A stretch of 64,000 nucleotides of DNA from Durusdinium trenchii (lineage: Eukaryota > Sar > Dinophyceae > Suessiales > Symbiodiniaceae), in the NCBI GenBank assembly GCA_963970005.1, contig CAXAMN010021374.1, forward strand, positions 581,285 through 645,284, written 5' to 3'. Of this stretch, positions 32,260-43,100 are shown one piece after another (within the stretch, counting starts at the first letter, position 1; the number at the start of each line of letters is the position of its first letter). Position numbers and translations under genes: made by a program. The notes under the pieces were generated by a model. The model saw only the letters and a program-made list of their open reading frames with translations, was not told the DNA's origin and searched no databases.

Positions 32260-33190
32260 TCTCATTTCTGGAGGGTGTGTACAGGAGCACTATGCATGTT
32301 TTGCACACGTAAGATTATGAAAGTATTTGTCCAATGCCATGAAGAAGGCAACAACCAACTCAGAAGCGGTTCCTAAGCCATGGATAACCGTCGAAAGTGC
32401 CAAAGCTAGTCGAGCAAGGCCGATTCATATATATATATAGGAGTATGATAAACTGAGCAAGCCAAGGCATGGGACAGAGCACACATGACAATGAAGAGGG
32501 CCCTAAATCAATGTCATCAAAGCGCAGGATATTGAACTGCTAACAATAATCAATCTCCACTGCACACAGTTTTTCCTGTCATGTTGTCCCGCAACTAATG
32601 AGTTGATTCCAATTATAGCTATGCGCACCCCCCAAAACACAACACAAACCAACCATGCATAGTAAGTAATTGTACAAGTGTTACATGCTTGATGTGGTTC
32701 CTCTTTGAGAACTTTGAGGAGCTTTCTCAATTGGAAGCAAACGTCGCTTGCTTTAATTCCTTTGCTTGATTGCTGCTCCTTATTGGCTGGCATTTGCTGC
32801 TGATCTTCCCCAAGGATCATCATCGAACGTCAACCCGAAAACAACTCAACAAGGGGAGTTCCATACAGTCCTACATTCCACTAACAAACAATTCCTCGTT
32901 TTATACTTTTGATTACTGTTGATTGATGGTGCTGGAGCGCCCCAAGGAAAAGCATACGTACAATTCAAATAAACTCAATCGGATTTATTAATTAAACCCA
33001 CTTTCGGGCCACAGCTTTTGCCAGCACCCCGAGGCACTACAATCTTTCTGACAGTAGCTATATATATATATATATATGTTCGAGTATGTTCATCTAGCGG
33101 TAAGTCATCATTAGTACATATTTGGTCCAATTTCTGTTTTGGGAAGACATGGGTGGCAAATTCAAGATGCCGTGAGTTGAGTACGAACCC
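32260..33190. other. No supported gene on the + strand
   Basis: A/T-rich DNA with a TA run at 33057-33077. The only notable ORF is minus strand 32503-32823 (106 codons, true ATG), not supported further. Confidence 0.35.
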
Positions 33191-33197
33191 GGTCCAG

Positions 33198-33242
33198 GAG
33201 CCCGAGATTGAAGTGCCAGATCCTGAAGAAGATGAGGCATGA
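33198..33242 (+). CDS. Short acidic terminal exon
   Basis: After ggtccag|G it reads EPEIEVPDPEEDEA and stops at TGA. Such acidic tails are common protein ends. The upstream frame (SRCRELSTNPVQ) is also open. Confidence 0.45.
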   Translation, partial: EPEIEVPDPEEDEA

Positions 33243-33710
33243 GCGCCATCATGAGCCATGAGCTCTTGTTGAGGATTGGATTTAAGTTCAACCTTACTGG
33301 ATCCGTCCTTCTGCTGCATCTACATGTTCCGTTTGAGGAGTTCTCTTGAGAATCCTTCAAGCGTGACAGTTTCATGGAAATCCACTGTGACCAGAGACCA
33401 CTCTTTGTCAGAAGGTTTGCTCAGCATGTAAAGAGGGGGTGGTGTGTGATCTGGCTATACGAAACACCTTGAGTTTGATTGCTTAGTGTCACATTTGGAA
33501 CCGTCCAAGTGCTGCAGGATCGTGTGCTCAGATCCAGGCTCAACATGACCAGTTGCCATTTAAACGGTGCTGAAATGGTTTGAAACGGCTCAACAAAGCC
33601 AAGCAGTTGGGACCAACAAAGCTATGAGGAGCTATCGCTTGGAAGATGAGCTGACCGTTCGGGTTTGAAAGGCATTTGGCACCGTTGATTGCGTCCACCG
33701 AGTGCGTCAA

Positions 33711-33860
33711 GGTGGCGGCCACCGAGTTGTGAGGAAATTCAGCTTTTCCTCCGTGCTGGCGTGCGCCTGGAGAGCCAAGCAGAAGGAGGGCTGGGAATCC
33801 CAGGTTTGGGAAGGGTGGCTTTTGGTCGGGAGTGTTGGTTCAGATACGAAGACATTGCAG
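33711..33860 (+). CDS. Possible exon, frame undecided
   Basis: Two frames after gtcaag|G are open: one reads PPSCEEIQLFLRAGVRLESQ, the other GGHRVVRKFSFSSVLACAWR followed by AKQKEGWESQ and a GT donor at 33806. One is probably coding, but I cannot choose. Confidence 0.3.
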
Positions 33861-34029
33861 ATGAGCAAGCTCAGCACACAAACTCTCAAGTATATAAGTG
33901 CAACATGTTCCATTCCATTGTGTGTATTTTGTCAAGCACAATGAATCGCACACAATGAGCACACAATGAACGCATAGCCAAGTGAATCAAACGATCCGGC
34001 GATCCCTTCATTCAGATCGCTGGCTCTGA

Positions 34030-34233
34030 AACGACGGGGGTAGGAGCAAAAACGCTACTAGGGGCTCCTGGCCTTACTACTAGTAACAAGAAGCTATTAG
34101 AAACAAGAAGTAAATAGAATTTAAATGTAAATTATAATTATATTTTAATTCGAATTTCGCACTTAATGCAAGGGTTGCAGGCCACCGCCATTAGGTTGGA
34201 GGCCATTGCGATTATAGTGGAGGCTCATGGCCT
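34030..34233. repeat. Adjacent blocks of both 21-base repeat families
   Basis: 34030-34110 is a reverse-orientation TACTAGTA-family block (aaacgctactaggggctcct). After about 75 A/T-rich bases, 34186-34233 carries two units of the GGTTGGAGGCCAT family. A forward TACTAGTA block follows at 34566-34650, forming an inverted pair about 450 bases apart. Confidence 0.8.
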
Positions 34234-34414
34234 TTTGGGACCCGATTGGAAGCAGCGCAATACACCGTTTGCAGCTGAGGCAGACACCTTTAGCGCTTCT
34301 TTGTGAGGCAGACGCCTTTTTCTTCTTTTTTTATTTGAACAAACTTCTTGTGTAACGACATCTCCGGACATGCGCCTGGAGTTAGCTTGGCCAGGCGGCT
34401 TGCCTTTGTTTCAG

Positions 34415-34481
34415 AGATGCAGAGGAGGAGCAAGTCTTTTGGACTGCAGGTTGCATCAACAAAGTTTGCGCCAATTTGTAG
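34415..34481 (+). CDS. Possible terminal exon inside the inverted repeat pair
   Basis: After tttgtttcag|A the frame reads DAEEEQVFWTAGCINKVCAN and stops at TAG after one more Leu. It lies between the two TACTAGTA blocks. Confidence 0.4.
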
Positions 34482-34565
34482 TGCCCCCTAGCCTCCTGGC
34501 ATTAGGTTCACTGATGTTTGATTCTTGCCTAAGTTTGAGAAACCACACTATGCAGCACCTTTGAT

Positions 34566-34650
34566 TAGTAGCTTCCTTTCCTCTAGTGGAAATGCACTTG
34601 TTCAGTAGCTTCTTGTTACTAGTAGTAATGCCAGGAGCTACTAGTAGCGT
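34566..34650 (+). repeat. TACTAGTA-family block, forward
   Basis: Units include agcttcttgttactagtagt and aatgccaggagctactagta. It is the partner of the reverse block at 34030-34110. Confidence 0.8.
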
Positions 34651-35070
34651 TCATGTGGATGCCATTGCTTGGATTGAGTGTCTTAGGAGACGCCCGAGAA
34701 GTTGGTGTCCAGTGACGCTGATGCGCAGGCACACCCAACACGGTGACCCGTGACGATGCCAAACACGATACTGTTTGCGCAACAGCTTTTGCGTGTATGT
34801 GGGATAGATCATGTTTGTTGGGTTGCAGAAGCAACCGAAGCATGGGAGGTTGCCATTTGCAACCGTTTTGATGCATTGCTTCAGCGATTGAGGATGAGGC
34901 TTGCGCAGTGGCTGTGAAGTGCATGTGCGAAGAGGCCAGCCGGGAGAAACCATGGTGAGGACGGTCCCACTGCAACGGCCTTTAAAGTGCCTACTCACCC
35001 CAGCCACTTAGTCTCAGACATATGAGAAAGGACATGCGCATGCGACACATGGCACTTTGGAGTCTTCTTA

Positions 35071-35856
35071 ATGGCACTTCGTTGTCTTAGATGGGCGCTG
35101 TGTGTTGTGGCATGGCTTCTTTCTTGTGCTGGCGTCGACTTCGCCCTATCAAGACCCATACTGAAGTTTCAGCGAAGCAATTTACCTTGTTCCTGCAGGC
35201 ACGCAACTGAAGCAAACATGGACTCTAGGGTGAGTGCTGGCTTTGTGATGGGTACATTCAAAGGCAGCACAGTGGGGGCCGCACAATATTTATGGCTCGT
35301 ATGGAAGCACATCAATGAATGTCCTCAAACACTGAAAGCGGACGCAGCGGCTCACCAGCTCCTCCCTTGGACGTCGGACCACTCAATCAGTGGAAGGTGC
35401 CTGTGGTTGCTTTCGTCAAGCTGGACATATTTTTTTGCAGACATCTCCCACAAGCACATCTTGGTGCGCCTAGCCTTGCAAACGACAGTTGGACTCTTGT
35501 GTGTCATGTTTACGTCACAAGTTCTTTGGAGTTTCTTCAGTCAGAAACAAGGCCGGATCTCGGAACACACCATCGGCTTTAGAGCGTGGAAAGCTGTAAT
35601 AACTTTCATTCTGGCGGCACTTGGGAGCCAATGGCTTTGTCAGTACACCTTGTTGAGATTTTGTGTCCTCTCTTCATGGACTGGTCTGCCATACTACACT
35701 GAAGGGCACCTCATTTGCGCTGCTGCTTCTGTCTTTGGAGGGTTGCTGGGATGCACATCATCCTCTGTGGCATTTGCACACTGGCACAGACACATGCACC
35801 GGAAGCTGCAGGGAGCTGAACAGCCTTCAAAGTCAAATGATCAAAGCATCATTTAA
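35071..35856 (+). CDS. Intronless integral membrane protein, unknown
   Basis: The ATG ORF encodes 261 residues. Residues 4-22 form a signal peptide or anchor (RCLRWALCVVAWLLSCAGV). Further hydrophobic stretches lie near 131-156 (LVRLALQTTVGLLCVMFTS), 172-190 (AWKAVITFILAALGSQWL) and 213-236 (HLICAAASVFGGLLGCTSSS). The end is His/Arg-rich (HWHRHMHRKLQG). Between 60 and 130 is a soluble stretch with several Trp. I recognise no family. Length, a true ATG and consistent membrane topology make it a likely gene. The two other ORFs in the region are shadows. Confidence 0.65.
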   Translation: MALRCLRWALCVVAWLLSCAGVDFALSRPILKFQRSNLPCSCRHATEANMDSRVSAGFVMGTFKGSTVGAAQYLWLVWKHINECPQTLKADAAAHQLLPWTSDHSISGRCLWLLSSSWTYFFADISHKHILVRLALQTTVGLLCVMFTSQVLWSFFSQKQGRISEHTIGFRAWKAVITFILAALGSQWLCQYTLLRFCVLSSWTGLPYYTEGHLICAAASVFGGLLGCTSSSVAFAHWHRHMHRKLQGAEQPSKSNDQSII

Positions 35857-36016
35857 CTGCTTTAAGCCGCACCACACGATTGAACAATTCTGCTGTTGCA
35901 GTCTTCTATCTCAACTACAGGGGCAGGGCCAGCAGCTAGCTGAAATATACTGATTCACAGTTGATCTCCTTCAAAGAGGCATCCTGGCCACGTGATACAC
36001 TTGCAGTCATACAAGT

Positions 36017-36226
36017 GCCCGATGTGAAGATATTGTGGACGCAGACGATCACAGGCGCATGCACTGTGAACTCTCAAAGCATGCAAATTCTTTCATCGGC
36101 GGAGTAGAAGTAGCTTTGAGCTTCAAAAAGCCATGGAGCCGGAATGAGTGGAAAGAAGGTGTTAGAAGAACTTTGCAAGGTGTTGGACTCCAATGCATTT
36201 ATATAGTTGCGGGGCAAATGGGTTGA
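36017..36226 (+). CDS. Possible exon
   Basis: The frame reads VDADDHRRMHCELSKHANSF, then GGVEVALSFKKPWSRNEWK, and is open to TGA 36224. It has coding-like composition but no clear splice edge. Confidence 0.4.
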   Translation, partial: ARCEDIVDADDHRRMHCELSKHANSFIGGVEVALSFKKPWSRNEWKEGVRRTLQGVGLQCIYIVAGQMG

Positions 36227-36732
36227 CGTCTAATGACGAGTGAACATAGTGAAAGACTCATCGGCCCGAGGCACCGGTGATCTGGACTTTGGAGGATGCA
36301 ACGGGCAGGACCAGCATGTTCATGTCACAAATAACAGAGAACAACTATGAATAACTTCCTGTAAAAGCATTGGACACCCATATACCAAAGGGTCCAATGT
36401 TGCCTGGGAGGATGCCTTTGACAATGCTTGCAGAGGCGCCTTTTGCATGTCACGCTGATTTACACAGATTGCTTTTGGATTACCAACCTGACCTCAGCTT
36501 GAGGCCTTTGGCTTGGGGGAGCACAATCACCAGCGGGTTGACACCTTAGAGCCTTAGATAAGACATGATAAGAATGTGAAGATAGCACCGGCCAAGACAT
36601 CAGAATCAGAGGCTGCCTGGCTGCCTCTTGTTCTAAGATGTGGTTCCCAGCACTTTCCAAGTCTGAAATTCCAGAAGATTTGTGCGCTGTGCTGGTTTAG
36701 CGTAGTTGCCGGGGTTACGGGGTCAATCCGAG

Positions 36733-37268
36733 GCATCCGCGCGGTAAAAACGGTAAAAATCGATTTTTTTCTTTCTTTTACCGTTTTTACCGGGGGGGCG
36801 CCCCTTTTTTCTCTACCATATCCACGGTAAAAACGGCATTTTCTTTTTTAAACACCGTTTTTACCGGGGGGGGCGGCCCTTTTTTCTCTACCATATCCGC
36901 GGTAAAACCGGTAAACATCGACATGTTTTTTTTCTTTTCCCCTTTTACCGGGGGGGGCGCCCCTTTTTTCTCTACCATATCCGTGGTAAAAACGGCAAAA
37001 ACCGTTTTATTTGTTTTTACCGTTTTTACCGGGGGGGCGCCCCTTTTTTCTCTACCATATCCGCGGCAAAAACGGTAAACATCGAAATTTTGTTTCTTTT
37101 TACCGTTTTTACCGGGGGGGCACCCCTTTTTTCTCTACCATATCCGCGGTAAAAACGGTAAACATATTTTGTCACCGTTTTTACCGGGGGCGCCCCTTTT
37201 TTCTCTACCATATCCGCGGTAAAAACGGTAAAATCGATTTTTTTCTTTTTTTACCATGTTTCCTGCGG
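36733..37268. repeat. Seven-unit tandem array of hairpin-forming repeats
   Basis: Units begin at about 36741, 36824, 36900, 36983, 37063, 37146 and 37216 (period 70-83). Each has a left arm cggtaaaaacggtaaa, a short T-rich loop, and the inverse right arm tttaccgtttttaccg, followed by a run of G, the palindrome ggggcgcccc, a T-run and ctctaccatatccgcgg. Each unit can therefore form a stem-loop, and neighbouring units can pair with one another. ORFs reading VEKKGAPP repeats on the minus strand are by-products of the repeat. Confidence 0.9.
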
Positions 37269-37269
37269 G

Positions 37270-37680
37270 GTCGCGAAAGTATACTCCTTAGCAAAGCAAC
37301 GCTCGCGAACCGGCTTAGTTAGTGCGAGCGCTTCTTCAATTGTGGCTAGTAGCTACGGACTAACCCCCCCCTTCGGGCTAAAATTAGTATAAAGGAACTT
37401 CTTCTAAGTTCACTTTTACTTCCTTACTTAGCTCACTTGCAAGCCTCCTCACCTCACGGCCTACCCGCCTGATTCTTTTGGACTCCTCAGGGGCCGAGAG
37501 CAACGCCACGAGCCCAGATCCTGCAGTGAAGACACTTTGAGTATTTTTGAGTTCTGAGATCAAATATTTTTGAGTTCCAGATCCAAAGCAGTTCGTTTGA
37601 GTGTGTGGACATAGTTTGGGTGCTAGGTGAATTGATTTCAGCTGAGCACAGCATAAAGTTGACGAACCCGATTTACTCCC
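37270..37680. other. Unique sequence after the hairpin array
   Basis: It is pyrimidine-rich with gcgagcgcttc and ggctagtagctac segments. It loosely resembles 44240-44300 (both contain cggcctaccc-gcc). There is no ORF and no convincing tRNA fold. Confidence 0.3.
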
Positions 37681-37689
37681 AACCCTTTC

Positions 37690-37803
37690 TCAAGCTTTTG
37701 TGTCCGAGGCTCATGGCCCTGCTGGACAGTCTCAGCTTTTGTTTCTCGAAATCGCCCAGCTCGATTATGTGGACGTTGAGGCTCGACGGAACATGCTGAA
37801 TTT
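37690..37803 (+). CDS. Possible exon
   Basis: The frame reads EAHGPAGQSQLLFLEIAQLD, then YVDVEARRNMLNL. An AG|G acceptor lies at about 37710. It could be an early exon of the coiled-coil set that follows. Confidence 0.45.
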
Positions 37804-38532
37804 GTATACTGTAGCATGTCAAAACATGTCAAAGCCACCAACCTTTCGACCTTTCGTCATTTTTCATCACTTTCTTCACTTTGGTGCTTCACTTTGTGGT
37901 TTGGGGGTCAAACAACGTGAATCGGAAAGACTAATGATTCTGAATCATCTTGTTGGAACTGCGCGCGTCGATGGGCTTTTGGGCTTCGACTGTTGGGTGC
38001 ATGTTTCTGCAATGCTAGCAAGCAGGCTCTAAATTTCAGAGTCAGGTGACATCCAGAGCACATCAGTCGAGCTTTTCTGGTCCAGTCCATACATGTGTCG
38101 CCGTAGAGGCAGCTCATTTATGTCAGGTTGGTGAGCATAACGTGCGGGCAAATTTCAAAGTCTTTTTCGTTTTAAACTATTGAATCTTACATGAGCCAGT
38201 CTTTGGTGTTCCCATCATGCCTTGAATGTCAGGTGCAGTGAACCTATGCGTCATGCTGCCGAATTCCTTAGCCGCATGTTCATGAAGGTTGCGGAGTGAG
38301 CTGCGGATTGGTTTAAAGACCTGAGTTAAGACAAGCTCGTTCTGCAGGAGCAAGTGCCTGCTCCAAGCCAGCTGAAGCGTTTGCTTCAGTGGATGGAAGT
38401 GGTCATGGGTGGTGCATGGGAGGCTATGGACATGTAGAACGTCACTTTTACGGAATACAGATGCGTGCTGTTCGATGATGTCTATTTGACACCGAACGAT
38501 CGGATTCAATACCTGATAGATGTTTGCGCAAG

Positions 38533-39340
38533 GCCAGTGAAGACCAGAGATACCTCACAGAAAGGTTGCTTGCAGATGGCATGCCAATCGACCCTTTGGC
38601 TGTTCAACCTTTGGTTCAACCATGCAGATCCATGCAGTATGCAGAGATTTTCATGAACTGACTCAAGTTGTTTGAGTTTGCATTGTCTTCATTCTCGTGC
38701 CAAGGACCTTGAAGACATGATGAATTCAGCGATCCACCTGCGTGAGTTCTCGGATCAGGCAGGCTGATCGGCTCAGTGCTCAGCTGCACTTGGTCGCCCG
38801 GTCTTGCGCAGATGGAGAAGAAGGTCTTGGAGTGGGAAGCAGAAGAAGCTGAACTGAAACTTGCAGAGTTCGAGGCTCCGATTGTGAGAGAGGGATGAGT
38901 TCTTGAAACCCTTAATGGCTCGTCAAAACATGTCAAAACTACCGGGAGAACAACGAGGACAACCGTGATGCCCTTTGTTTGTAGAGTATTCCAGTGGACG
39001 TCTGGTAGATTTTGCATCAGTTATACTGCCTAAATGTCACTAATCCATGGAATTGCGAACACGCCGTACTGAACGCATTCAGGCTCGCTGTGCTAAGAAA
39101 GCTAGCGAGTATGAGGACATGGCTACCAGCTGCGACCAGGGAGCTGTGCTGTTATACATTGTTTGCCAAGCAATTATGAGTGGCATTTCTGTTACGGCCA
39201 CAGGACCTTTCCTGGCCTCACTTAACGCGTTCTGATGCTTGAGTCAAATACTTGGCTGACCATTCTTGAATCAAATTGAGGACCGCATTGCACGTTTAGA
39301 GACGGAAATTGCAAGACGAGCTGGCAATTTGCAGCATCCT
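38533..39340 (+). CDS. Chain of small coiled-coil exons
   Basis: Exons 38533-38613 (SEDQRYLTERLLADGMPIDP), 38705-38758 (DLEDMMNSAIHLREFSDQ), 38812-38883 (MEKKVLEWEAEEAELKLAEF), about 39083-39142 (ARCAKKASEYEDMATSCDQ) and from 39281 (DRIARLETEIARRAGNLQ) are all at phase 0 with mostly AG|G acceptors and GT or GC donors. The later exons are rich in Glu, Lys, Arg and Leu with heptad-like spacing, so the protein would carry a coiled coil. They may be the N-terminal part of the GHKL ATPase gene downstream, or a separate gene. No start codon or terminal exon is fixed. Confidence 0.6.
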
Positions 39341-39532
39341 GGCCAGCAGTTTTTGCATGTTTTTGCACAAGGGAATCACCATCAACAGCTAAATAAACAT
39401 GTTCGACTTGTGCTGGATACTTGTGGTAGCATTGGATCCAATAATGTTTTGATATATTTTGGACATTTCAATGAAGGAGTCCCTCTAAAGTTCAGAAGAA
39501 GAAGAAGAAGAGTACACAACCATTGATCAACG

Positions 39533-39533
39533 G

Positions 39534-39565
<32 letters not shown>
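39533..39565. repeat. (AG)n microsatellite
   Basis: A GAGA run with one GC interruption. (CT)n occurs at 45968-45996 and GA-rich DNA at 50445-50470. Confidence 0.9.
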
Positions 39566-39993
39566 AGAAAAGCCGAGGCTGCTGCCACAGCCACCGCACC
39601 TCGGCACATTGTCGCTCCTTTTCGTTGCCTCTAAAGGCCCAAGTGCTATGTGACCCGTCCAGCTTGCAGGCCATCAACGAATGAAGATCGGGAAAAGATT
39701 GAGGAGAATCCAGAGGAAAGAAAGGACAGACCAGACACAGATAAGAACGGAAGAAAGACGAAGAAAGTAAGGAATGCAAAAGTGATTCTACAGGTCAACC
39801 TTGGGGCGAAGAACCAATGTACCCGTAGACCTTGTGATCAGTTGTGAACCAGGAGGCCATTGATGACCCAAAAGAAGACAGAGAAGAGAAACCGAAAAGG
39901 AAAGTCGCGGCTGGACCGCCTCAGGGACGTCACTCAGCTGAAACGTTCGGGGAATCTGCGAGATAAAAACATGAAGACAAGTAACAAGTGCAT

Positions 39994-40078
39994 TATATAC
40001 TACTAGAAACAGGCGAGCGGGACAAAAAAACTGTTGTTTTTTCGTCACTAGTAGTAAAGCACTTGTTACTATAGTATA
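39994..40078 (+). repeat. TACTAGTA-family block
   Basis: Diverged units (tactactagaaac, tcactagtagtaaagcacttgttactatag) lie about 80 bases upstream of the next exon. Confidence 0.7.
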
Positions 40079-40157
40079 GCACGGAACGAAGGGTCTTGGG
40101 AACATGTCTTGGATTTGTTCTACCTGCGTCCACTTTCCATGTTTTCCCCACCAAGTT

Positions 40158-43100
40158 GCACGAGTTCCGGTCTGCGAGTCTTCATTGTTTTGGCGGAAAT
40201 CTTCCCGATGCAGGTGTTCTCGAGGAGGCAAAGCAAGTTATTGAAGATATCCGAGCAGACAGGCGTTTGGAGCAATATCAGCAAGGTTGCACTGCATATC
40301 ATAGAGATTTCTTGTCACTGCCAGAAATCTTTGCGAAAGGCTGGTGAATGACGGCTGGGATGACGGAGTCTCCGAAGATGTGAAGCAAGGACTGTTGGCA
40401 ATGCGCAGGCACTCAAAGAGGTCAAGTTTCCTGATAAAGATCTTCCTTTCTCCTAGTTGCCAGGTCTTTGTGTGCAGCAGTTGAAAGGCTGGATTCTGAG
40501 ATCCACACCAATGAATTCTCTTTGGGTCCATTCTTTAATTTCTATTGTAAATGGCACATTGGCAGGCTAGCATTGGACCTGTATGCAGATGAATGCCACT
40601 GTTTGTGGGAGCTCATGCAGAATGCTGATGACAACAAGTGCCCAACCCATCAGCCTGCCCGTGCCAAAAACAGCCTATCTCATTCCTGATTTGGTGCTGC
40701 TCAGGTGATCTAGCCTTCCCAAAAACCTCCCCAGGTACGAAAGCGATGATGTTCCAGAGCTTACATTGGCCTTGGAGGTGGATCCAACATATGGGGCCTA
40801 TGCGTGCTTCTCATTGGGCCATGTTGGAGTGAGCCAGTGCTTAATCTCACCAGTCTTCATATTTTTTGTGAACCCACAGACTGGATGGCAGCCTGGATCC
40901 CTAAAGCTAACAGCTCATTGCTCATGCTGAGGTCTGGACTTCCAACAATGAGGTGGGGCTCTCCTCGGAGGACACCAAGATTGACCAAACTTGGGATGTT
41001 TTACTGCATTTCGGCCATAGCATTTAAGGTTCTTTGGCACATGATTCACAACTTCAGACATCAATGTGAATCGTGAAGAGCCGATTGGTGAAGGACGTGA
41101 GGGCGATTTGCAACGTGAATGCCAGCATGAAGGGTGCCGGGCAGACTGGCCACAAGGCGTGGAGTCGAAACACCACCAGGTGTAAGAGAGTAGAGAAGGG
41201 TGTTGAGAAGGGTGTAGCAGCAACCGGTAACCGGTAACCGGTAACCTCGAAGAATGAACCTTGCTTTCTTGTTTGGACTTCTGGAACTCAGGGTATTGGC
41301 TGGAAGAGTGTCTTCCGAATCAGCGACTGTCCGCACGTCTTGCGCTGGTCCAAGGGCTTCAAATCTGTTCATTTTGCTTGAAATATCTTGAAGTGAAACG
41401 CAAGCATCATGAAGCTGCTTTGCAGCTGCTTTGCAGCTCCATGTACCGTGGACTATCCATTGTGAGGTCAAATGCCTTTGCCTTCAAGTTTGACACTCGT
41501 GGGCCTTTAGGTCCCAGCATTCAATTAAAACAGAGGTCAGACAGGCAAAGAGTCAAGAGTTTATGGCAAGGGTTGTTTGGCGGAGGCAAGTTGGCTTTGG
41601 TAACGCCAACTAATCTGTCTGATGAGGCCGCAACAGACAACAGAACAACGCGTCCTTTAAGCATCCGATATGTGGTACCATATGCACTCCTTTCCTGCAA
41701 GCCAGAGGAAGTGGAATCGCTACCACCTGCAGTCAAAGAGGCCAAGGCGTGGCTTTGGAGCCTTCTACACCTGTGACTACCAGACTCTAAGGAGGCTTTA
41801 ACCATTTTTGGAGCATGTTCTTGTGTCAACGTGGCTTGGCTATGCTTGACAGAGGCTACTTGCTCCCCAAACTTGAAGATTGATATCATCATGGGTTGGG
41901 CTTCGTATTTGCTGGTTTTATGTTGTTTTGCTCCGGCAATTGTGTCAGTTTTGACGCTTACAAGCTAGAGTGACAAGCAACTTGCAGATCTGTGGCTCAC
42001 ATAGCCACCGTAGCGGCTCTCAGCAACTGCTGCAGGCAGCTGGCAACACTGTTCGCGCCTGAATCATTGTGAGAAATATGGTTCCACAAGGCATCCGCTG
42101 CCATCTAGCTGCGCGGTTTGCGCAGTAGTAAGCCCATCATCGTAAATTGCCGTTGGAGACCGTTCGCACGTACAAAGGTGATGTTTTTGCCCCTGCGCTC
42201 CAATGGTGATGCTTTGGCCGTTGATGCAGAGCTTCATCACATCGCTGTTGGACACCCAAACTGCACAGCGCTGCAACACACACACACACACAGCTTTCAA
42301 CTGGGAGCAAGTGACGAAATGATGAAGGGAATTTGAATCCAAAAATAGGCACAACATGTCACGCATGTTCAGGTATGGAAGTGATATCTGTCTATCCATA
42401 TTACCTGCAGTTCAGGTAATCGAGCTAGAATCCTTAGAGCTGATTTGTAAGGCCCAACATTTGTGTCTGGCATTCCTTCGGCGGCTGCGCCGGGTCCGGC
42501 TTGTTTTCGCAGAAGGTTCGGACTGAGCGGGAAACAGGGTGGTCTGCGACCAAAATGCATGGCACAGTAGGAAGCTAGTGAAGGCCCAGGTGGTTCTTTC
42601 CATTTCTTTCCTTTATTGCGGTGCTTGGACAGTTTGGGATGAGAAGTTAAGAGGAGCATGTGGGAGGGAACACCGTGGTTTGCAAGATGTTTCCGACACA
42701 AGTGCCATCAAGTGGGTCTTCCTGCAGGCTCAATGCTACTGCAAAGATCTGCGGCATGCAACCTAGATTGGGCTTTCCTTGTACCAACGATTGAGTTTTA
42801 AACCATGCTCGAGGCCGACATGGCAAAGCTTTACTTTCCCGGAGCCTCCAATTTGGTAGCCGCCCAAATCTTAGACCTCCAAGAACAAAGGAGACTTTGA
42901 TAGTATGTACTGTGTTGTTGGAGGCCAACGCCCATAGGGTGGAGGTCATTTAGTAGGTTTCTTTTTTCATTTGTTCAGTGAAGGATGCGCTCTCCGAGGT
43001 CAAGATGACAGAGTTTACCGAGGCTGGAGCTCTTGATCGTAAGAGAATTCTCAGCTGGCTACTTGCTCCTCGGGCAGGCAGGTGAGAAGAGCCGAACCCA

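Noticed and set aside
32503..32823. 106-codon minus-strand ORF with a true ATG and a charged start
   Set aside because: Plausible first half but a low-complexity hydrophobic second half, no exon-like neighbours on that strand. Kept as a remote possibility only.
36787..37211. ORFs reading VEKKGAPP repeats on the minus strand
   Set aside because: By-products of the hairpin satellite; they change frame and break with unit length.
37295..37360. tRNA-like GGCTTAGTTAGTGCGAGC segment
   Set aside because: Anticodon and T arms do not pair and no B box is present.
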